Shown: piece by piece, positions 18,801 through 26,000 of the stretch | Layout of the letters: each line of letters starts with the position of its first letter | Numbering within the stretch: the stretch's first letter is position 1 | NCBI RefSeq assembly: GCF_900110955.1 | Contig: NZ_FOFR01000005.1 | Coordinates: 248,001-312,000, forward strand | Origin: Lentzea xinjiangensis | GTDB lineage: Bacteria; Actinomycetota; Actinomycetes; Mycobacteriales; Pseudonocardiaceae | Reading direction: 5' to 3' | DNA length: 64,000 nucleotides | Translations under genes and position numbers: made by a program | The notes under the pieces: generated by a model | Database searches by the model: none | Told to the model about the DNA's origin: nothing | The model's input: the letters and a program-made list of their open reading frames with translations, nothing else

Positions 18801-18873
18801 GGCGCTCACCGCCGAGCGCGACCGAGCGCTCGGCGGACCACAGCTCCAGCGGGCCCAAAATGCGATATTCCAT
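15850..18873 (-). CDS. AfsR/SARP-family transcriptional regulator (wHTH-BTAD-NB-ARC-TPR)
   Basis: 1007-residue activator with the full AfsR layout. An OmpR-type winged helix occupies residues 1-95 (YRILGPLELW, then QQKLLALLLLNAG and LIDELWEDPP). The BTAD domain covers about 100-245. An NB-ARC ATPase follows with P-loop GMGGIGKT near residue 284, RVLVVLDNAADA, and later GRLPLAIRIAASR. TPR repeats fill about 620-1000. Proteins of this kind switch on antibiotic clusters, often in response to phosphorylation or nucleotide binding. It is followed on the same strand by a second BTAD regulator and the NRPS/PKS operon, and is transcribed divergently from the peptide locus at 19155. A GGAAAG lies about 11 bases before the ATG. 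Confidence 0.93.
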   Translation of the reverse strand: MEYRILGPLELWSAERSVALGGERQQKLLALLLLNAGAVVTFDRLIDELWEDPPQTARRQVCNAAAAVRRVVTGGGGRLATSTHGYRLDLPDGSLDADRFRSAVRDAEVLAGRGEAARAVELLHGALDLWRGPVLAGLGSASIDAAGHVLAEQRLQAVERLAELRLELGEVTSLLGPLAGQVAEHPLRESLRATLVRALDRAGRRGDALAVFEEGRRALADQLGADPGPELRELHAELLRAQPAAPRRSPLPFDIPDFTGRESEVDSLVEAIGTRSPAIVTIEGMGGIGKTALAVHVAHRLEDRFPDGRCYVDLRGFTAGTPPMTAGAALEVLLRQLGVPAEEVPVDPDARRELWLTEVSHRRVLVVLDNAADAHQVRALLPGAPGAVVIVVSRCHLMSIEGAVPVSLDVLPGDDAVALFRRIAGPRADAEPEAVAEVISLCGRLPLAIRIAASRFSRRPWTVAHLADRLRDRQRRSRAFTANDLSVAGVLALSYHHLGTDRQELFRLLSLVPGADFDAHAAAALAGVPVFDAQDVLEELVECNLLMQRRADRYCLHDLVRDCARDLAGAAHAPSELDTARHRLFDYYLHLADVRGRRSMPGRRGFEPELRWPAELPASESEDDDIRQLRAEYKNMVAVAGYASTHGWHVHAWQLPCLLMPYLTRVGQRSGVLELSRNALKAARALGDRRGESMALTTIAFALREAGRHGEVLEFLDRAIAISRELGDLPAAVGGLRDLGASQVQAGMLEAAAASFAEAVALARSTGDQRAEVNSAIDLGLVDCNLGRHAEAEARFRDALAVHQLDGYVGGEVVVLINIGWLAQLRGRDAEAVVALERAVRLSREIGMSRGEGISLAWLGVTYRRLGRTEDAVRVGREALESARRMDLREPEGDALNGLAETYLAAGRLREAETMLWQAEELAMAGALPMVRARAHEGLAHVAHRRGDHDWARTHWERALELYPAGAVDAENPRAHLDDAAALCMRCVRGQGSPRALTVVRDIASAV

Positions 18874-19154
18874 TCAGCCGCACGCTTTCCATCTCGGAGT
18901 ACGACGGGTGGGGCCCAGCGTTGGACACCAGCGGTACCGCAGTGAGTTCATGAGATATCACCTTTTAGAGCGGCCATGCGGCTGAGAGATACGCCCATCC
19001 GGCTGTACCGATTCAGCACGGGGTGGAATCACCCAGAGAAACCACTCGCATACGGCCCGTCACAAGTTGACGAAGTGCGCGAACGCTGCAATATTCCCCA
19101 CCGCAGCGACGAGGAAGGGAGGTTCCTCGCCGCGACGAAGAGGGGATCAAGAAA

Positions 19155-19301
19155 ATGAGAAGTGCCGGTTTCTTCGGCGCGCTGCTGGCCGCCGCGCTGG
19201 TGGCCGTCACCATCGCCAGTTCCGCGTCGGACACCGAACCCACGGAATCGAACAGCAAGACCGCATTGGTCATCGGACCCTGCACGACAGGCGAGTGCTG
19301 A
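19155..19301 (+). CDS. Small secreted peptide, candidate precursor of an Sdp-like system
   Basis: 48-residue gene, easily missed because of its size. GAGGGG stands about ten bases before the ATG. After MRSAG comes a hydrophobic run (FFGALLAAALVAVTIA) and a small-residue stretch (SSAS), a plausible signal peptide. A short tail rich in Thr, Ser and Glu follows, ending in VIGPCTTGEC, so two Cys lie near and at the C-terminus, four residues apart. It sits 21 bases before an SdpA-like gene, followed by SdpB. In Bacillus subtilis, SdpA and SdpB are needed to mature the exported SdpC toxin, which carries a disulfide loop. This peptide is far shorter than SdpC and I see no sequence similarity, so the toxin role is inferred from context only. 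It could also be a leader or a small lipoprotein-like peptide. Confidence 0.6.
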   Translation: MRSAGFFGALLAAALVAVTIASSASDTEPTESNSKTALVIGPCTTGEC

Positions 19302-19322
19302 CCGGCCGGGCTGTTCATCGAA

Positions 19323-19868
19323 ATGGATGACCGGACACGTGCCGCGAAAGGCATGGCCTTCACCGGCGCCGCACTCGGAGTGATTCTGCTGGCCACCACC
19401 GCCGCCCAGTTACCGGCCGATGTGGCCGGGCGGGCGGTGAGCGCCCAGCGGGAGGCGTTCCGGCTGTTCTGGCCGCAAGGAATGCAGCTCTTCACCAACG
19501 CGGCGGGGCGCGAGTTCACGGTCGCCTACCACCACGACGAGGCCGGCACGTTCGTCCCGATCACCCGCACCACGGGTGACCGGGACTACCTGGCCGGCCT
19601 CGACCGCGGGTCCTACGCGGACCTGGCGAGACTGCTGGCCACCGTGGACGAGGTCCCGGCCGGGCACTGGCGCGACTGCCCGGCGGCGACGGTCGCCGAC
19701 TGCGCCGCCGTCATCAACCAAGCCCCAACAACGCCCGCGACCAGCTATTTCTCCACCGATGCACCCTGCGGACGCACGGTGTTCACCGTCGAACGCCCGA
19801 GCCGGTCCACACCCGTCCGGCACGTCGTCCGCGTCGCCGTCGTGGATCTCCGATGCGCTCCGCGGTAG
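19323..19868 (+). CDS. SdpA-family antimicrobial peptide maturation protein
   Basis: 181-residue protein with an N-terminal membrane helix (GMAFTGAALGVILLATTAAQL, residues about 10-30) and a probably extracytoplasmic domain. The segment AQREAFRLFWPQGMQLFTNA resembles the conserved start of SdpA-family proteins, where a Trp-Pro-Gln-Gly motif is followed by Phe-Phe/Phe-Thr. SdpA works with SdpB to produce the active SDP toxin in Bacillus subtilis; the chemistry is not known. Here it lies between the 48-residue secreted peptide and an SdpB homologue, overlapping the latter by 16 bases. Leu30 is encoded by TTA, a rare codon in such genomes that usually makes translation depend on the bldA tRNA and development. 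The domain keeps several Cys (DCPAATVADC, APCG). Confidence 0.72.
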   Translation: MDDRTRAAKGMAFTGAALGVILLATTAAQLPADVAGRAVSAQREAFRLFWPQGMQLFTNAAGREFTVAYHHDEAGTFVPITRTTGDRDYLAGLDRGSYADLARLLATVDEVPAGHWRDCPAATVADCAAVINQAPTTPATSYFSTDAPCGRTVFTVERPSRSTPVRHVVRVAVVDLRCAPR

Positions 19869-20785
19869 CCCGGGCGCTGGCGTTCGACCCGCGCACGACC
19901 GCGTTCGGCGCGGCCAGGACGCTGGTCGCGCTCGCCGAGCTGTCCGTGCTCGTGTTCACCTCGGACGCCGACCTCTTCCCCGCTGTCCCGAATACACCGG
20001 CAGGACCGCGATGCGACGGATTGCGCACCCTTTCACTTTGGTGTGCCGGCTCGTCACCCACGGCCCACACCGTTTTCCGAGCCGTGACGATCGCCGTTCT
20101 GGTGCTCGCCGCATCCGGCTACCGGCCCCGCTGGACGTGCATTCCGCAGTGGTACGCCACATTCAGCCTGGCCGCCGCGATGCACATCCCCAACGGCGGC
20201 GAGAACGTAGCCAGAACCGTCACCCTGCTGCTCATCCCGCTGTGCCTCGGCGACGACCGGATCTGGCATTGGCGACGCCCGGCGACACCATTGCCGGCGT
20301 GGTGGCGCGGCACGACCTTCGTCACCCATCTGGTGATTCGCCTGCAGGTCGCGATCGTGTATGGGCAGGCGGTGTGGATCAAGGTTGTTGAACCGGAATG
20401 GCGTAATGGCACGGCGATGCACCATGTGATACAGGACGCGTATTTCGGAGCCGTGCCGGAACTCGTCCCGCTGCTGGGATCAGGTTTCCTTATACCTGCG
20501 TTCACGTGGGGAACCGTCGTACTCGAAACCGCCATCGCCATCTGCGTGTTCGGAAATCCGCGGCTGCGACGCGCCGCGCTCGCGTTCGCCGTGGTGCTGC
20601 ACGGCGGCATCATCGTCGTGCTCGGCCTCGCCAGCTTCGGCCTGGTGATGATCGGTTTCGTGGCACTGGCGAGCTGTGGCCGCAGCCTCCCCGACAGCAG
20701 CCTCCCCGACAGCAGCTCCTCCGGCAGCGTTCTGCCTGCGTCCCCGGCACCGGCGCGACCGGACCAGCCTGCTCGACCACGTTGA
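19853..20785 (+). CDS. SdpB-family (HTTM-like) integral membrane protein
   Basis: 310-residue polytopic membrane protein with several hydrophobic segments. The pattern matches SdpB/HTTM proteins: FDPRTTAFGAARTLVALAEL at the start, then CIPQWYATFSLAAA, HIPNGGENVA, a hydrophobic segment with LLLIPLCLGD, VIRLQVAIVYGQAVWIKV and a late helical block near residues 200-275. HTTM proteins are related to the membrane part of vitamin-K-dependent carboxylase. The Sdp branch acts with SdpA in maturing exported peptide toxins. The C-terminal tail is Ser/Pro-rich (SLPDSS repeated) and probably disordered. Its start lies inside the end of the SdpA-like gene, so the two are probably translationally coupled. 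Substrate identity is open; the 48-residue peptide upstream is the obvious candidate. Confidence 0.75.
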   Translation: MRSAVARALAFDPRTTAFGAARTLVALAELSVLVFTSDADLFPAVPNTPAGPRCDGLRTLSLWCAGSSPTAHTVFRAVTIAVLVLAASGYRPRWTCIPQWYATFSLAAAMHIPNGGENVARTVTLLLIPLCLGDDRIWHWRRPATPLPAWWRGTTFVTHLVIRLQVAIVYGQAVWIKVVEPEWRNGTAMHHVIQDAYFGAVPELVPLLGSGFLIPAFTWGTVVLETAIAICVFGNPRLRRAALAFAVVLHGGIIVVLGLASFGLVMIGFVALASCGRSLPDSSLPDSSSSGSVLPASPAPARPDQPARPR

Positions 20786-20990
20786 GCCGCAACACCACCT
20801 GCGCGCCGTGGCACCCGCGTGGCTGACGGATTCCAGCCCGGGGTGCGCACGCACGATCGAATCCCGCTGCCGTTGGTCGTTTCGGCGCAAGGAACCTCCG
20901 GGTCTCGGCCTACCTGAACCGCTCACCGTTGCGTCATCATGGGATTGCCTGCCCGGAGACCGGGCCGCGGCGTGAAGGGGAATCGACACC

Positions 20991-21182
20991 ATGAGTTCAT
21001 CAGGCTTGGAGCCGGACCTGGAAAGCCCGCTGATCGACCTCTCGGGCGTGCCGTTCACCAGCTTGCGCGACCTCGACGGCGATCTCCTGCGGCAGTCGCT
21101 GCGGCACGTCGTGGAACGGGCCGGTCATGTCAGCGCTCGCTACCGAAGCTCCAACCCCTCGGGCGGTGAGCGAATCGACTGA
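20991..21182 (+). CDS. FxSxx-COOH-type RiPP precursor peptide (atypical C-terminus)
   Basis: 63-residue peptide with AAGGGG ten bases before the ATG. Its first half matches the usual leader of FxSxx-COOH peptides: PLIDLSGVPFTSLRDLDGD, then LLRQSLRHVVERAG. FxSxx peptides normally end right after a short F-x-S-x-x tail. This one instead continues with HVSARYRSSNPSGGERID, a hydrophilic region containing one Tyr, one His and several Ser, Arg and Asp, which I take as the likely core. An F-T-S sequence is present but internal, in the leader. The stop is two bases before an HExxH enzyme gene, so the pair is one transcript. I infer that the peptide is the substrate of that enzyme. No signal peptide is seen. 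Confidence 0.72.
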   Translation: MSSSGLEPDLESPLIDLSGVPFTSLRDLDGDLLRQSLRHVVERAGHVSARYRSSNPSGGERID

Positions 21183-21184
21183 CC

Positions 21185-23002
21185 ATGGCGATTTCTCCCG
21201 CCTACCACCGCTTGTCGTGGGAGGACTTCGACACGTTCGCCCGTCTCGCCGGTGCGCCACCCATGATCGACCGGCTGCGCGGGGCCGAACACAGCAGGCG
21301 GAAGCTGTTGTTGCACGCGCTGCTGGAGGAGTCCGCGAAAACTCCGGAGCTGTTCGGGCCGTTACCGCCTGCCGAGGCAGTCCGGGAACTGCTCACACGA
21401 GCCGAGGACGCCTCGCCCGCGGCGTTCGGCCGGCTGCTGGATCATCCCTACACCGGAAGCTGGGCCGGCTACACGGTTCGGTTGCTGCGCAACGGCATCG
21501 ACGGAGTTTGTCCAGTGTGGATACACCTCGGCCACGCGCACGCGCTCGCGGCGGCCGCGGCCATCAGGGCCGGCCTGGACTTCGAGATCACCGTGCCGCT
21601 GTGGGAAGGCAACGCGGCTCTGCCGTCTCTCGGCACAGCCTGGCTGCCAGCCCCCTCGTCGTTCTCCACCGCTCGGGTTCGCGGCAGCCGCGGCAGCTAT
21701 GTGCTCTCCGGGGAGAACGGCAGGGTGCGGCTGCCCGCCGACCTGGGTTCCGACGGTCCCGGCTGGCACAGCCTGCACAGGTTCAGCTCGAGTGCGGGAG
21801 CGCACCGGTTCTCGGTGTGCCTGGACGACCTCGATCCCTACCGCGGGCTCTACGAACCGCTGCCACCGGATCGGCTGGCGAGCACGGAACTCGGCGCGTG
21901 GCACCGGCTGCTGGGCGAGGCGTGGGAGCTGCTGGTCGGTGCCGCGCCCGAGCTCGCCGGCCTGCTCGCCGCCGTCCTGGACTGCGTGGTGCCCAGGCCC
22001 GGCGTGCCGTTCCAGAGCCCGAGCGCGTCGACCGGTGAGGCGTTCGGCAGCGCCGTGATCGGTCTTCCGGCGGATGCGGCCGAGCTCGCCGCCACTCTGG
22101 TGCACGAGGCGCAGCACATCGTGCTGGGCGGGATCCTCCACCTCACCCAGCTCTGCGAGAGCGATGCCCGGGAGCGGATCTACGTGCCGTGGCGCGACGA
22201 CCCCCGTCCCTTCAGCGGCGCCCTGCAGGGCGTCTACGCCTTCTTCGGTGTCACGGCGTTCTGGCGCAGCCTGGCCAAGGCCGAGACCGGCCCCTCCTGC
22301 CGCGCGAGGTTCGAGTTCGCTCACTGGCGCGGGCAGACGTGGCGAACGCTGGCGGTTCTGCGCCGCGACGGGACGCTGACCGGGGCCGGGCGGCGGTTCC
22401 TCGCCGGAATCGCGGAGATCCTCGGGCCCTGGCAGCACGAACCAGTGCCCGAGCACGTGGCGGAGCTGGCCGACGCGCTCGCGGCCGATCACCGGGCGGG
22501 GTGGCGCCTGCGGCACCTGCGGCCGGATCCCGCGGTGGTCTCCGCCGCGGCCGCCGCGTGGCGGGCAGGGCACGCCCGGCCTCCTGCCGTGCCGGCGCCC
22601 GCCGATCCGCCGCCGACGCCCGTTCCGGACGGATCGTGGTCACGCAGCCGGGCCACGCTGGTGAGGCTCGGTACGGGCAAAGGCGGCCACACGGACGTAC
22701 GCGACATCTGGCCGACGGTTCCCGGAGCCACCGCCGCCGACTTCTCCTGGGCCACCGGCCGGTTCACCGACGCCGCCCGGAGCTACCGGGCGGAGCTGCG
22801 GGCGGATCCCGACCGGCCCACGGCCCTCGTCGGACTGGGACTCGCCCTCCTGGGCGACAACGGTCCCGGCCCGGCCGCGCGCGCTCTCCTGCACTGCCCG
22901 GAGCTGGTGCGCGCGGTGCACCGGGAACTCCGGCGCACCGCGCGCGACGTGCCGACGCCGGAGGAGCTGGCCGCGTGGCTGGGCCAGCTCGTCTCCGGGT
23001 GA
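21185..23002 (+). CDS. HExxH-motif peptide hydroxylase-like protein (stand-alone FxsB C-terminal-type domain)
   Basis: 605-residue protein. The diagnostic piece is LAATLVHEAQHIVLGGILHL near residue 305, giving the metal site HEAQH. It sits in the family context typical of the HEXXH domain that accompanies or is fused to FxSxx-COOH radical SAM enzymes. Recent work describes members as 2-oxoglutarate-dependent beta-hydroxylases of peptide residues; that is family knowledge, not visible here. There is no CxxxCxxC radical SAM motif and no SPASM cluster. The N-terminal part opens with LSWEDFDTFARLAG, and a Pro-rich linker near 460-480 leads to a C-terminal helical region with one TPR-like repeat (GRFTDAARSYRAELRADPDRPTALVGLG, cited only as the segment around residues 525-555). 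Leu60 is a TTA codon. It starts two bases after the precursor gene and ends seven bases from the convergent FxsT-type gene. Confidence 0.82.
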   Translation: MAISPAYHRLSWEDFDTFARLAGAPPMIDRLRGAEHSRRKLLLHALLEESAKTPELFGPLPPAEAVRELLTRAEDASPAAFGRLLDHPYTGSWAGYTVRLLRNGIDGVCPVWIHLGHAHALAAAAAIRAGLDFEITVPLWEGNAALPSLGTAWLPAPSSFSTARVRGSRGSYVLSGENGRVRLPADLGSDGPGWHSLHRFSSSAGAHRFSVCLDDLDPYRGLYEPLPPDRLASTELGAWHRLLGEAWELLVGAAPELAGLLAAVLDCVVPRPGVPFQSPSASTGEAFGSAVIGLPADAAELAATLVHEAQHIVLGGILHLTQLCESDARERIYVPWRDDPRPFSGALQGVYAFFGVTAFWRSLAKAETGPSCRARFEFAHWRGQTWRTLAVLRRDGTLTGAGRRFLAGIAEILGPWQHEPVPEHVAELADALAADHRAGWRLRHLRPDPAVVSAAAAAWRAGHARPPAVPAPADPPPTPVPDGSWSRSRATLVRLGTGKGGHTDVRDIWPTVPGATAADFSWATGRFTDAARSYRAELRADPDRPTALVGLGLALLGDNGPGPAARALLHCPELVRAVHRELRRTARDVPTPEELAAWLGQLVSG

Positions 23003-23009
23003 GACGCGC

Positions 23010-26000
23010 CTACATCAGCATCGGGTCGATGTCGCAGTCGGCTCGCCCGCCCTTGATCGCGGCGATGGTTCCGGGATGCGCCTCCCCCAGCACCTTGCGG
23101 TACTTGTCGAGGACCGGTCCGCGGTAGGACTCGGCCTCCTCCGCCCGACCCGCGGACCGCAGGTCGTGCCCGAGGTTGAGCGACGCGGCCAGCGCGGTGG
23201 GGTGGTTGGCGCCCAGCACCCGCTCGCCGCGCTCGACGGCGTCGCGGTTCAGTGCGATCGCCTGCTCGAACTCGCCCAGCGCCGCGAGATCGCTCGCCAG
23301 GTTGATCGTGGCGATGATCGCGTACGGGTGGTTCGGCCCGATGCCGTTGCGGAAGAGTTCCAAGGCCCGTTCGTCGAGCACTCGGGCGTCAGCCGCCTCA
23401 CCGCTGAGCCGCAACGTTACGGCCAGATTGACGGTCGCCGCGACGGTGTGCGGATGGTCCTCACCGAGGCTGCGCCGGTACTTCTCGAACGTCCTCTCAC
23501 CGAGCTCCTTCGCCGAGGTGAGGTCGCCCGAGTGGCGGAGGTCGATCGAGTGCGCGAGGGCGCACGCCATGGTGGTCGGGTGGTCGTGTCCGTACACCAA
23601 CCTGAACTGCTCGAACGCCGGAGTCGACAGGCTGAGCGCCCGGCTGTGGTCACCGTCCTTGCGCCGTGCCACGGACAACAGGAACGCGAAGGTCGCGTAG
23701 TCGGGGTTGTCCTCGCCGAACCGCGCCCGGAACAGCTCGGTGAACTTCTCCTGCTCGATGCGGGCTCGCGTGTACTCGCCCGCTTCGCGCCGGTCGACGA
23801 TCAGCGCCGCGTTGCTGCCGAGCGTCTTCTGGTGGTCGGGCCCCAGCACCTCGACTCGCCGCCGGACGGTGTCCTCGTCGAGGTCCGCCGCCGCCCGGTA
23901 CTCCCCGGACAGCCTCAGGCTGAGGGCGTGCTGGTAGGCCGCGTTGAGCGTCTCCGGATCGTCGTCGCCGAAGAGCCGCTTCGACTTGTGGTAGATCTCG
24001 TCGCTCAGTTTCGTCGCGGCGGCGAAATCGCCCTGCGCACGCAGGTCGATCACGATGTTGGTCTGCAGGGCGAACGTCTCTTCGCTGTCCTCTCCGGACA
24101 CCTGGATCCGGCGCTGGAGGGTGAGCTGGTTGATCCGCGCGCCCTCCTCGTACCTGCCCAGCACCCAGAGGTAGAAGCCGAGCCTCGAAGCGACGTCGAG
24201 CGTTTGCGGGTGCGTCGGCCCGAGCTTGCGCTCGAAGCCCTCGTAGGCCCGCTCGGCCAGGCGCGCGGCTTCCTCGTGATCGCCCCAGGCGAAGAGGAAG
24301 CGCATCAGGTTGATGACGAGCTGGCGCACCCAGCTGTCGTCGCAGTCGACGATGTCGGCGGCGTACGCGTGCGGCAGCAGCTCGCGGTAGCGCGGCCAGT
24401 GACGGCTCGACTCGGGGTCGTTGGGGTCGAGGCTGGCCAGCAACTGGTGAGCGCCGTGCCGCATCTGGGCCTGGACCTGCGGCGCCATGACCCGGTTGCG
24501 CAGCACCAGCTGCACCAAGCGGTGCAGCTGCAGGGTGTTGCTGCCGTGGTCGATCTTCGCGAGGCCGTAGCGGTTGATGTCGCGGATCGCTCTCGCGAGC
24601 TTGATCGGGTCTCGCAGCGCCGCGTCCAGCTCCGGGGAGATCGACACCCGGCTGACACCGGTGAACAGGTCGCGGGAGATCGGTTCCGGCGAGAAGAAGG
24701 CGCAGATGTGCAGGATCTGGTGCGCCGCCGGGTTCCGGATCTTCAGCTCGTCGAACGACACGTTCCAGGCGGCGGCGACGGAGACCTCGTAGTCGGACGG
24801 GGCGGAGGTGTCGAGGATCTCCGCCACCGACTCGTCGAACAGGCGGAGGTACTCGCGCACCGGCATGCCCGTGACCGCTCGCCAGGCCGCCGCCTGCTCG
24901 AGCGCGAGCGGGAGGTCGCCCAGCTTCTCGGCCAGCTGGTTCGCGTCCTGCTCCTCGATCTCCGGACCGCGCTTGCCCAGCAGCTCGATGCTCTCCGCGC
25001 GGGTGAACACCGCGAGCTCGAGCGGCCGTGCGACGCCGGCCCAGTCCGGGTTGCGCGAGGTGATCAGCACTTCACCGGGTCCGTTGGTCGGGAAGAACGG
25101 GCGCACCTCCTCCGGGCTCTCGGCCGCGTCGAAGACGAGCAGCCAGCGCCGGAACGGGCGGCCGACGCGCAGCGCCTCGCGAACGGCCGGCACGGCGGTG
25201 TTCGCCTCGGACGCACCGGGCAGTCCGAGCTGCCGGGCGAGCTCGGTGAGACCGGCGCGGATCTGGGTCGGCCGAGCTGCCTCGATCCACCAGATGAGGT
25301 CGTAGTCCTGCAGGTGGCGATAGATGTACTCGGTTGCCATCTGCGTTTTGCCGATACCGCCCATGCCGTGCAGCGCCGACGGGAGGACAGCGGTGGTGCC
25401 ACCCGCGGTCAGGCGTTTACCGAGCTGGTCGAGCAGTTCGACGCGGCCGGTGAAGTTAGGATTTCGAGGCGGCACGTTTCCCCAAATGGGTGGCGGGTCT
25501 TCCGGCCGCCGTTCGTGAAACACCCGCGAACCGGAGGAGGCGCGCACTGTCATACCGCTGGCTTCGGGAAGTCCTATAGCAGCAGGCTGAGCAGAATGGG
25601 CGTCCCGCCACGCGAGATCCGGGGCTTCAGATACCGTCGGTTTGCTCAGACCCTCAGCCATCTCGGGCGCAACCTCGCTCGCTGTGTGGTTCTTGATTGA
25701 TTCCTGAATTGATTCAGATGAGGGCGAGTTGTCCTGCGCCACGGCGTTTCTCAGCCGGTCCGCCCGAGACAGGTAGGGACCCGACAGCGCTCTCATGACC
25801 GCGCTCTCGAGCTCGACGTCAGCAGCATTGGAGCTGGTGAGGACCGGGTCCGGGGTGTTGTCGGGATCGGCGATGGCGTTTCGCAGGTGATCTAGCACCG
25901 GTATTCGATCCCCGAATTCCTCGGCAGCCGTCCGAACGACCCCGGCGGTCTCCGACCGACGGGCACCGTTGAGCAGCAGCTCACGAACTGCCTCCGGGAA

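Noticed and set aside
18976..19158. 60-codon plus-strand frame ending on the ATG of the secreted peptide gene
   Set aside because: Third-position GC is much lower than in real genes here, no domain is recognisable, and the region is better explained as promoter and leader.
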